DNA of 58,011 bases from an uncultured Granulosicoccaceae bacterium (GTDB taxonomy: Bacteria; Pseudomonadota; Gammaproteobacteria; Granulosicoccales; Granulosicoccaceae), in contig CALJNA010000082.1 of assembly GCA_937981955.1 (NCBI GenBank), forward strand, positions 1 through 58,011, read 5' to 3'. Position numbers and translations under genes: made by a program. Below the pieces are notes generated by a model that searched no databases, was not told the DNA's origin, and saw only the letters and a program-made list of their open reading frames with translations. Shown piece after piece: positions 48,309 to 55,572 of this stretch (positions within the stretch are counted from its first letter, which is position 1; each line of letters starts with the position of its first letter).

Positions 48309-49568
48309 GTGAGCGAGTATTTCGACGAGCTTGACACACAAGAACCCCGTATTCGTGAACGCGGACAGTTCGCAAAACTCTCAGCTCACCTCAAGCAGGC
48401 TATAGCGAATTGTCCTGGTCTGGCGAAACATCTTGATGGTATTGATGTATCGCAAATTAACGACCTTGAATCGTTGCAGGCTTTGCCGGTGTTAAGAAAA
48501 TCGGCTTTGATGGAGGCACAAAGTCAGTTTCCGCCGTTTGGCGGCTTTGTCAATGAACAAGCACTTGATGGCTGTCGGGTATTTATGTCGCCAGGGCCTG
48601 TATGGGAACCGCAAGTAGGCATGGTTGACCCCTGGCAAGCTGCACGGGCTTTGCACGCGGCTGGATTCCGCGCCGGCAACAGAGTTCACAACACGTTTTC
48701 ATATCATGTGACACCCGGTGGTTTCATGCTCGATGAAGGTGCTCGCGCACTCGGTTGTTCGGTTTTCCCGTCAGGCACCAGCAGTACTGATCAGCAGGTT
48801 GAAACACTAAAGGCGTTTGGTGCTAATGCGTTTGTCGGCACGCCGGACTACCTTAAAACGGTACTGGCCAGAGCGGCTGAGCAGTCTGTCACTTTGCCGG
48901 AACTGCAACGCGCCATGGTATCTGGTGGTCCATTGTTTCCTTCCATGCGTGAAGAATTTTCAGCCCAAGGTATTCATGTACAGCAATGCTATGCAACCGC
49001 TGATCTGGGTGTCATTGCTTATGAGTCTTGCCACGATGGTCAGATTCAACCAGGTATGGTGATCAACGAACATTTGATATTGGAGATTGTAAAAACCGGT
49101 ACCGGCGATCCTGTTGCACCCGGAGAGGTTGGCGAAATTGTCGTCACTCGGTTGCATCCGGACTACCCGTTGGTGCGCTTCGCAACCGGGGACATGTCAG
49201 CTTATATCGACGAGCCCAGTCCTTGTGGCCGAACTGCACGGCGAATCAAAGGCTGGATGGGGCGTGCTGACCAGCGTACAAAGGTCAGAGGGATGTTTGT
49301 CGACCCGGTTCAAATACAGTCGCTAGTTAAGACGCATACAGAGATTGGTGCAGCGCGTCTGGTCATTACGCGCAACAACGACAAAGATGTTATGACCTTG
49401 AAAATCAATCCGGTAGGCGCTGAGGCGGCGTCAAGTACGCTAAACTGCGAGGAAGTCGCATCCACATTGAAAAAGCTGACCGGTCTGAGCGGAAAGGTCG
49501 AGTTGGCACAGGCTGCTTTACCGGCCGATGGTGTCGTTGTGGATGATCAGCGGGAACTTTCCGGATAA
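48309..49568 (+). CDS. PaaK-like phenylacetate-CoA ligase family protein
   Basis: A 419-residue ANL-superfamily protein starting at GTG. It aligns by pattern with phenylacetate-CoA ligases (AMVSGGPLFPSMREEF, CYATADLGVIAYES, TGDMSAYID, GWMGRADQRTKVRGMFVDP). However, the usual SSGTTGxP phosphate loop is FMSPGPVWEPQ here, and the protein stops at RELSG, where a catalytic Lys-containing motif might be expected. It may act on an aromatic acid brought in by the transporter or be a non-adenylating relative. Confidence 0.8.
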   Translation: MSEYFDELDTQEPRIRERGQFAKLSAHLKQAIANCPGLAKHLDGIDVSQINDLESLQALPVLRKSALMEAQSQFPPFGGFVNEQALDGCRVFMSPGPVWEPQVGMVDPWQAARALHAAGFRAGNRVHNTFSYHVTPGGFMLDEGARALGCSVFPSGTSSTDQQVETLKAFGANAFVGTPDYLKTVLARAAEQSVTLPELQRAMVSGGPLFPSMREEFSAQGIHVQQCYATADLGVIAYESCHDGQIQPGMVINEHLILEIVKTGTGDPVAPGEVGEIVVTRLHPDYPLVRFATGDMSAYIDEPSPCGRTARRIKGWMGRADQRTKVRGMFVDPVQIQSLVKTHTEIGAARLVITRNNDKDVMTLKINPVGAEAASSTLNCEEVASTLKKLTGLSGKVELAQAALPADGVVVDDQRELSG

Positions 49569-49580
49569 AAGATACCAGCC

Positions 49581-50105
49581 ATGACTGACCATTCGACGGG
49601 TGATAACAACGGCGGGCGTGAGAAACTTCTCCCAGGGGAAAAAAATATCCCAGGGGAAAAAAATAGCTCAGATAAGAAAACGAGTGGCATCACCACCGTT
49701 ATCAACAAAGAGACCACCACGCCATCGATGCGTACCATCGCCATGCCAGCAGATACCAATCCGGCTGGTGATATCTTTGGTGGCTGGATTTTGTCTCAAA
49801 TGGATTTGGCCGGTGGAAGTCATGCGTACTACATTGCCCAAGGGCGAGTATCCACCGTAGCCATTACAGCCATGCAGTTTCATCTGCCGGTTTACGTCGG
49901 TGATGAGGTCAGCTGTTACTGTGCCACTCATCGAGTCGGTACAACATCTATTACGGTTTTGGTTGAAACCTGGGTACGCAGGCGACGATTAGAAAAGACC
50001 GTTAAAGTAACTGAAGGTCTGTTTACGTTTGTTGCGCTTGATGAACGCGGCGAACCCCGTCCGGTCCGTGATCTTGACGGTGAACTGAACAGGATAATGG
50101 ATTAA
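49581..50105 (+). CDS. YciA-type acyl-CoA thioesterase with N-terminal extension
   Basis: A 174-residue hot-dog-fold thioesterase. The catalytic domain starts near residue 50 and is recognisable by RTIAMPADTNPAGDIFGGWI, the hallmark of YciA-like acyl-CoA hydrolases. The first 49 residues are low-complexity and unlike YciA, and contain an exact 18-bp in-frame duplication encoding repeated PGEKN. It would recycle CoA from acyl-CoA thioesters made by neighbouring ligases. It may start later than annotated; ATG 49728 is the first codon of the conserved domain. Confidence 0.85.
   Translation: MTDHSTGDNNGGREKLLPGEKNIPGEKNSSDKKTSGITTVINKETTTPSMRTIAMPADTNPAGDIFGGWILSQMDLAGGSHAYYIAQGRVSTVAITAMQFHLPVYVGDEVSCYCATHRVGTTSITVLVETWVRRRRLEKTVKVTEGLFTFVALDERGEPRPVRDLDGELNRIMD
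49630..49665 (+). repeat. Exact 18-bp tandem duplication in the thioesterase gene
   Basis: Two identical copies of TCCCAGGGGAAAAAAATA occupy 49630-49647 and 49648-49665. Each contains runs of four G and seven A. The duplication is in frame and repeats PGEKN in the protein's N-terminal extension. Confidence 0.9.
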
Positions 50106-50174
50106 TCGCATGCCCTGCGCGATGTTACCCCCGCATTTATCAACGCAGCACTGTTCCTGCAACGGAATACACCA

Positions 50175-52133
50175 ATGAACAATATTATGTGGCAGCCGAA
50201 TGAGCAAAGAAAAGCAGCGGCGCCGGTAGAGCAGTTTCGTAAGTTCGTTAACCAGCGATTTCATCTTGACTTAAAAGACTACACCGATCTGCATGCCTGG
50301 TCAGTCGCATCAATAGAAGACTTCTGGTCGACAATGTGGGACTTCAACAACATTGTATGTGACACAAAAGGCGACCGTGTTCTGGCTAACGCCCACGCAA
50401 TGCCGGGCGCAAGCTGGTTTCCGGATGCACGCTTAAACTACGCTGCAAATCTGTTAAGGCGTAACGATGATGGCGATGCCATTGTTTTTCGCTCAGAACA
50501 TGGCGACGAAATCACGTTAAGTCACAAAGCGCTGCGAGCGCAGGTTGGGTCTTTGTCTCGTGCCTTGCGTACCGCAGGTGTTGTTGCTGGCGATCGAGTC
50601 GCAGGGTTTGTTCCCAATATGCCCCAGGCTATCGTTGCCATGCTTGCAGCAGCCAGTATCGGAGCAGTCTGGTCATCGTGTTCTCCCGACTTTGGTTTAA
50701 GTGGTGTTCTCGACCGGTTCGGTCAGATAGAACCTAAAGTCTTGTTTACCGCAGATGGTTACCACTACAACGGTAAGAAACACGATTCACTGCAGCTGGT
50801 TAGTGACATGGTCGAACAGTTGCCCAGTGTGCAAAAGCTCATCGTGTTTGAGTACATTGGTGAAGGTACTCTTTCGGGTCGCGCAGCGGACATCGCAGAT
50901 CGGTTTGAAACACTGGTAAACGATGGGCTCAATGAAGATCTGGTCACTGAGTCGTTGCCGTTCGATCATCCGCTGTTCATCATGTTCAGTTCAGGCACCA
51001 CGGGTAAACCAAAGTGTATTGTCCATGGGGCGGGTGGCACGTTGCTTCAGCACGTTAAAGAACATCAACTGCATGTTGGTGTGCAAAGCGATGAAAAAGT
51101 GTTTTTCTTTACTACTTGTGGCTGGATGATGTGGAACTGGCAGGTCTCTGGTCTTGCTGCCGGTGCAACATTGTTGCTTTTTGACGGCTCGCCGTTTTAT
51201 CCCGATGGCAATGTGATTTTCGACTATGCCCAAAGTAGTGGTATGCACTATCTGGGCACGTCGGCTAAGTTTATCGATGCCTGCAACAAAGCGGGCATAA
51301 GTCCGGCATCTACACACAAGCTACCTGATCTGAAAGCCGTGCTGTCAACTGGCTCTCCGCTGGTGCCGGAAAGTTTCGATTACGTGTATGAAAAAATAGC
51401 CAGTGACATCTGCTTGTCATCCATGTCCGGTGGTACCGATATCATTTCCTGTTTTGCCCTGGGTAACCCTGCGTTACCGGTGGTACGCGGCGAACTTCAG
51501 TGCATCGGTCTGGGTATGAACGTGCAGGCGTATTCCGATTCGGGAAAAGCGCTGCCGGTTGGTGAGAAGGGTGAGCTGGTTTGTGTGAACCCGTTTCCAT
51601 CCATGCCGATTGGTTTTTTCAATGATGAAGATGGTTCGCGTTACCACCGTGCTTATTTCGATCGCTTCGACAACGTCTGGTGTCATGGCGATTACATCTG
51701 CCTGACCGATGCTGCCGGCATGATTATTTACGGACGATCAGATGCTGTGCTGAATCCGGGTGGTGTGCGAATAGGCACAGCAGAAATTTATCGGCAAGTT
51801 GAACAGTTTGACGAGGTGGTCGAATCACTTGTTATTGGCCAGTCATGGGACAATGATGTCAGGGTGGTTTTATTTGTTCGTCTCAAAGAGTCCTTGCAGC
51901 TGGATGATGAATTGATCAATCGCATGAAATCGCATATCCGTGCAAACACGACACCTCGACATGTACCTGCTCGGGTTGTTCAGGTGGCCGATATTCCGCG
52001 AACGCGCAGTGGAAAAATTGTTGAACTGGCGGTGCGAAAAATAGTCCACGGTGAAAGTGTTGACAATATTGATGCCCTGGCTAATCCGGAAGCGCTTGCC
52101 TTTTTTAAAGATCGCTCTGAACTGTCCGAGTGA
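50175..52133 (+). CDS. aacS: Acetoacetyl-CoA synthetase
   Basis: A 652-residue ANL enzyme of the AacS type, recognisable from its N-terminal half (WSVASIEDFWSTMWDF, then MPGASWFPDARLNYAANLL) and the P-loop MFSSGTTGKPK near 270-280. The catalytic lysine lies in RTRSGKIVELAVRK near 614. It activates acetoacetate with ATP and CoA, feeding ketone-body or branched-chain and fatty-acid breakdown. It overlaps the DUF1285 gene as GTGA. Confidence 0.95.
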   Translation: MNNIMWQPNEQRKAAAPVEQFRKFVNQRFHLDLKDYTDLHAWSVASIEDFWSTMWDFNNIVCDTKGDRVLANAHAMPGASWFPDARLNYAANLLRRNDDGDAIVFRSEHGDEITLSHKALRAQVGSLSRALRTAGVVAGDRVAGFVPNMPQAIVAMLAAASIGAVWSSCSPDFGLSGVLDRFGQIEPKVLFTADGYHYNGKKHDSLQLVSDMVEQLPSVQKLIVFEYIGEGTLSGRAADIADRFETLVNDGLNEDLVTESLPFDHPLFIMFSSGTTGKPKCIVHGAGGTLLQHVKEHQLHVGVQSDEKVFFFTTCGWMMWNWQVSGLAAGATLLLFDGSPFYPDGNVIFDYAQSSGMHYLGTSAKFIDACNKAGISPASTHKLPDLKAVLSTGSPLVPESFDYVYEKIASDICLSSMSGGTDIISCFALGNPALPVVRGELQCIGLGMNVQAYSDSGKALPVGEKGELVCVNPFPSMPIGFFNDEDGSRYHRAYFDRFDNVWCHGDYICLTDAAGMIIYGRSDAVLNPGGVRIGTAEIYRQVEQFDEVVESLVIGQSWDNDVRVVLFVRLKESLQLDDELINRMKSHIRANTTPRHVPARVVQVADIPRTRSGKIVELAVRKIVHGESVDNIDALANPEALAFFKDRSELSE

Positions 52134-52711
52134 GCGGCGGAAAACTACCTGAATATATGAGCAGCTCATCAACAGATAATCTTGACGCGCTCAAAACCCT
52201 GTTGTCTGCAACTGATTTGCCACCGGTTCACCTTTGGCATCCGGACATTGAACGCGATATAAACATGCGAATCGCACGCAACGGTGATTGGTTTTACAAC
52301 GGTAGCATCATTGCAAGAAAACGCATGGTGAAACTATTCTCCACCGTGCTGCGTGTGGATGACGACGGTGAAACCTATCTGGTCACACCGGTTGAAAAAT
52401 TGCGAATTCAGGTTGATGATGCCCCTTTTACTGCAGTTCTGCTACATAAAGAGGGAACCGATACGAATCAGGGACTGGTATTGACCACGAACACAGGCGA
52501 TAAAGTGCTTGCCGGCGAGCAGCACCCAATTTTTGTTGAATACAAACGTGCTGGTGGCGAGCCGTCACCTTATATTGTCGTGCGCGATAAATTGCGAGCG
52601 CTTATTTCACGCAGTGTTTTTATTGAGCTGGCTGATTTGGCTACAACATTGGAAGACGGAACTATCGGTGTTTTTAGCGATGGATGCTTCATGCCATTGG
52701 CGCAAAGATGA
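52130..52711 (+). CDS. DUF1285 family protein
   Basis: A 193-residue protein. The first codon could be GTG 52130, overlapping the aacS stop, or ATG 52157. The DUF1285 domain is clear: LPPVHLWHPDIERDINMRIA, RMVKLFSTVLRVD, YLVTPVEKLRIQV and the following DDAPFTAVLL. The family is widespread in proteobacteria and has no assigned function. Its stop overlaps the ccmA start as ATGA, so it joins the acyl-CoA genes to the cytochrome maturation operon. Confidence 0.85.
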   Translation: MSGGKLPEYMSSSSTDNLDALKTLLSATDLPPVHLWHPDIERDINMRIARNGDWFYNGSIIARKRMVKLFSTVLRVDDDGETYLVTPVEKLRIQVDDAPFTAVLLHKEGTDTNQGLVLTTNTGDKVLAGEQHPIFVEYKRAGGEPSPYIVVRDKLRALISRSVFIELADLATTLEDGTIGVFSDGCFMPLAQR

Positions 52712-53343
52712 GTGAGCCGGTGCTGGCAGTCAAAGACGTCACAGTCTGGCGTGGCGATAACCTGCTGCTGGACAATGTCTCCTTCTCTTTAAACGATGGG
52801 AATGTGCTGCAAATACGTGGTGCCAATGGCAGTGGCAAAACCACATTACTCAGAATTGTCTGCGGGGTAGGTATCGCCGATGAAGGTGATGTATTCTGGC
52901 AAGGCGTATCAACCCGTCGCAACACGGATCAGTTCAATGATGCGTTGTTGTACATCGGTCACAAAGCCGGCATTAAGGGTGAACTGACCGCCATGGAAAA
53001 TCTGCGTATATTTTGCAGGTTGTCCGGTTCTGAAAATCCTGCCAGTGACGATAAGAAAATTTCGGTAGCGCTCGACGCTTTGTCGTTAAATCAGAAAGCT
53101 GATATCCCATGTCGGCATTTATCAGCCGGCCAGCAACGCCGTGTATCCCTTGCCAGACTATTACTGCAAGCAAACAGACTTTGGGTGCTCGATGAGCCGT
53201 TAACATCACTTGATGCTGCGGGACTTAGCTGGGTTGAATCACGCATTGCGCAGCACGCAGCAAACGGTGGCATGGTGTTGTTAACAACCCACGCGCCCAT
53301 CAATGTCGAATCGGTCGAGGTGAATACCTTTGACCTCGGATAA
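52708..53343 (+). CDS. ccmA: Heme exporter ATP-binding protein CcmA
   Basis: A 211-residue ABC ATPase starting at ATG 52708 (overlapping the DUF1285 stop); a start at 52684 would only add eight residues of that gene. Walker A is GANGSGKTT, the signature LSAGQQRRVSLARL and Walker B LWVLDEPLTSLD. With CcmB and CcmC it releases heme-loaded CcmE in cytochrome c maturation System I. It opens the ccm operon. Confidence 0.96.
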   Translation: MSEPVLAVKDVTVWRGDNLLLDNVSFSLNDGNVLQIRGANGSGKTTLLRIVCGVGIADEGDVFWQGVSTRRNTDQFNDALLYIGHKAGIKGELTAMENLRIFCRLSGSENPASDDKKISVALDALSLNQKADIPCRHLSAGQQRRVSLARLLLQANRLWVLDEPLTSLDAAGLSWVESRIAQHAANGGMVLLTTHAPINVESVEVNTFDLG

Positions 53344-54067
53344 ATCAGCTCTGCAATCAAATGACACGGCGGAACCGTTAACGGTAGGTATATTGTCGTT
53401 GCTGACGTGCATTATTAAACGCGAGTGGTTGGTTGCGTTTAGAAATCCGGGTCAGTGGGTTAACCCGCTGTTGTTTTTTGTTGTGGTGGTATCACTGTTC
53501 CCGTTGGGTGTTGGCCCGAGTCCGGCAACACTTGCCAGCATTGCACCCGGTGTTCTGTGGGTCAGTTCTTTGCTGGCCGTCCTGCTGTCGCTGGGCACAC
53601 TGTTCGATGCGGACTACGCTGACGGGACGCTTGAGCAATTGGTACTCAGCGGGCAATCCCTGCCGCTGATTGTGCTGGGCAAGGTGCTTGTTCACTGGTT
53701 GTTGAGCGGGTTGCCGCTGCTGCTGGTTTCACCTTTATTGGCCTTGTTGTTCAATTTACCCGTCGCCAGCATTCCCGTGCTGATGCTCAGTTTGTTACTT
53801 GGCACGCTAACCCTCAGCCTTATCGGGTCTATCGGGGCAGCTTTAACGGTGGGTCTGAACCAGGCAGGTGTTTTGCTGTCTTTATTAGTGTTACCTCTAT
53901 GTGTGCCGGTGCTTATTTTTGGCAGTTCAGCGGTGCTGGCGGCGGCCAGTGATCTCGGTGCGGGTGGTCAATTGCTGATTCTGGCCGCATGCCTGCTATT
54001 GGCCTTGGCCCTGGCACCGCTAACAGCCGCACTGGCATTGCGTATTGGCGTCTCGGGCACGCGCTAA
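53330..54067 (+). CDS. ccmB: Heme exporter membrane protein CcmB
   Basis: A protein of up to 245 residues with six helices. The family blocks are IKREWLVAFRNPGQWVNPLLF, PGVLWVSSLLAVLLSL and DGTLEQLVLSGQSLPL (each standard for CcmB). The first possible codon is TTG 53330, overlapping ccmA by 14 bases; since CcmB usually begins close to the IKREW segment, a start about 20 codons later is possible. It is the membrane partner of CcmA. Confidence 0.93.
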   Translation: MTSDKSALQSNDTAEPLTVGILSLLTCIIKREWLVAFRNPGQWVNPLLFFVVVVSLFPLGVGPSPATLASIAPGVLWVSSLLAVLLSLGTLFDADYADGTLEQLVLSGQSLPLIVLGKVLVHWLLSGLPLLLVSPLLALLFNLPVASIPVLMLSLLLGTLTLSLIGSIGAALTVGLNQAGVLLSLLVLPLCVPVLIFGSSAVLAAASDLGAGGQLLILAACLLLALALAPLTAALALRIGVSGTR

Positions 54068-54129
54068 CCGGCAAAACAAACCGGTACGCGCATGCTCTCG
54101 TAAATGCCTATAAAATAAGGTTTTTAATC

Positions 54130-54134
54130 AGGGG
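54130..54134 (+). promoter_or_regulatory. Ribosome binding site selecting the TTG start of ccmC
   Basis: AGGGG at 54130-54134 is seven bases before TTG 54142, the first codon of the region that aligns with CcmC. No ATG or GTG lies at this point, which supports the TTG start. Confidence 0.55.
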
Positions 54135-54141
54135 CTTTCGC

Positions 54142-54900
54142 TTGTTCAAGTGGATTCATCGATTCGGCTCAGCGCCGTTTGTTTATCGCCTTGCCGGCCT
54201 GCTGGGGCCGTGGGTAGGGTGGCTGTGTCTCATTGTCATGCTGGTCGGTTTGTATCTTGGGCTGATTGTTGCCCCGGCAGACTACGAGCAAGGTGAGAGC
54301 TATCGCATCATTTATGTGCATGTGCCAGCGGCAATTCTGTCCATGTTTGTCTACGTCGTAATGGCGGTTTCCAGCGCGGTCTTTCTGATCTGGCGGATGA
54401 AGCTTGCAGATGTTGTTGCGCAGGCATCGGCTCCGATTGGCGCCTCGTTCACCTTTCTGGCATTGGTAACCGGTTCACTCTGGGGTAAACCCATGTGGGG
54501 TACCTGGTGGATATGGGATGGTCGACTGACTTCGGAGTTACTGCTGTTGTTTCTCTACTTTGGCTACATGGCGTTGCGGGCGGCAATCGAGCATCCTCAA
54601 AGTGCGGCGCGCGCCGCCGCGGTGCTGGCAGTTGTTGGCGTAGTGAACATCCCGATTATTCATTACTCGGTGGAATGGTGGAGCACGCTGCATCAGCCAG
54701 CCACCATTACCAAGATTGGAAAACCATCCATACATCCAAGTATGGCCGTGCCGTTATTGCTAATGATCTTTGGTTTCCAGTTATTGTATTTATATATTGT
54801 GTTGCTTCGAACTCGCATTGGTATTTTGCAGCGCGAAGCACGTACCAGCTGGGTGGCGAACTTGCCCGAAATAGAAAGTAGTGGAGCTAATCGTGTCTGA
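54142..54900 (+). CDS. ccmC: Heme transporter membrane protein CcmC
   Basis: The start is taken at TTG 54142, seven bases after AGGGG; the resulting 252 residues match the family's usual length, whereas the frame extended to 53989 runs through ccmB. Six helices flank the tryptophan-rich heme-handling motif WGKPMWGTWWIWDGRLTSEL. Conserved histidines appear in IIYVHVPAA and IIHYSVEWW. CcmC loads heme onto CcmE in the periplasm. It overlaps ccmD by eight bases. Confidence 0.94.
   Translation: MFKWIHRFGSAPFVYRLAGLLGPWVGWLCLIVMLVGLYLGLIVAPADYEQGESYRIIYVHVPAAILSMFVYVVMAVSSAVFLIWRMKLADVVAQASAPIGASFTFLALVTGSLWGKPMWGTWWIWDGRLTSELLLLFLYFGYMALRAAIEHPQSAARAAAVLAVVGVVNIPIIHYSVEWWSTLHQPATITKIGKPSIHPSMAVPLLLMIFGFQLLYLYIVLLRTRIGILQREARTSWVANLPEIESSGANRV
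54883..54886 (+). promoter_or_regulatory. Ribosome binding site of ccmD
   Basis: GGAG lies six bases before GTG 54893, within the end of ccmC, and favours that start over the GTG at 54881. Confidence 0.5.
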
Positions 54901-55099
54901 CGTGGCGGCCTTTTTTCATATGGGTGGTTATGCTGCCTATGTTTGGCCATCGATGCTCATCTCGTTGGTTGTGTTGCTTGCAAACGTGTTTATTTCGCGT
55001 GCGCAATATAAGCGTGTGCTGCGTCAAACAGCGCAACGTGCAAGAGCCAAAGCTGAGTCGAGCACAACAGGGGCTAAAAACCAGAACGTTAAATCATGA
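54893..55099 (+). CDS. ccmD: Heme exporter protein CcmD
   Basis: A small 68-residue protein (MSDVAAFFHMGGYAAYVWPS at the start when the GTG is read as Met) with one transmembrane helix and a basic cytoplasmic tail. The FFHMGGYAAYVW segment is the CcmD signature. CcmD helps the CcmABC complex release holo-CcmE. Its stop overlaps the ccmE start as ATGA. Confidence 0.92.
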   Translation: MSDVAAFFHMGGYAAYVWPSMLISLVVLLANVFISRAQYKRVLRQTAQRARAKAESSTTGAKNQNVKS

Positions 55100-55572
55100 C
55101 ACCAAAACGCAAACAAAGACTTATACTCGTTTGTCTCATGCTCGTTGGCGTGGGACTGGCTGCTACCATTGGCCTTAAAGCGTTTAAAGAAAACATAACG
55201 CTGTTTCGTTCGCCAAGCGATATCCAGGCCGGCCTTGTGTCCGAGGGCACGCGCTTTCGCATTGGCGGGATGGTGGTTGACGAAAGCGTGCAAAGGCGCA
55301 GTGATAACCTCGACATCAAATTCGAACTGACTGATCATGCGCATACAGTGGCGGTCAGTTTCAACGGTATCTTGCCTGATCTTTTTCGTGAAGGGCAGGG
55401 CATTGTTGCCTTAGGGCAACTGGACGCAGACGGTGTGTTTGTCGCCTCTGAAGTTTTAGCCAAACACGATGAAAACTACATGCCACCCGAAGTTGCAGAG
55501 GCGCTTGAAAAGGCTGGCAAAATGCCCGGCACCAGTGCTAACTACGGTGCAAAAACATTGGTACAGCCATGA
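55096..55572 (+). CDS. ccmE: Cytochrome c-type biogenesis heme chaperone CcmE
   Basis: A 158-residue protein with an N-terminal membrane anchor (about 9-27) and a periplasmic OB fold. The covalent heme-binding site is KHDENY, with His124 and Tyr128 in the usual HxxxY spacing, preceded by GILPDLFREGQGIVALG. It carries heme from CcmABCD to the CcmF/H lyase. It overlaps ccmF by four bases. Confidence 0.97.
   Translation: MTPKRKQRLILVCLMLVGVGLAATIGLKAFKENITLFRSPSDIQAGLVSEGTRFRIGGMVVDESVQRRSDNLDIKFELTDHAHTVAVSFNGILPDLFREGQGIVALGQLDADGVFVASEVLAKHDENYMPPEVAEALEKAGKMPGTSANYGAKTLVQP

Noticed and set aside
49639..49663. A7 runs as a programmed frameshift site in the thioesterase gene
   Set aside because: No downstream overlapping frame or stimulatory structure was seen, and the conserved domain is in the original frame.
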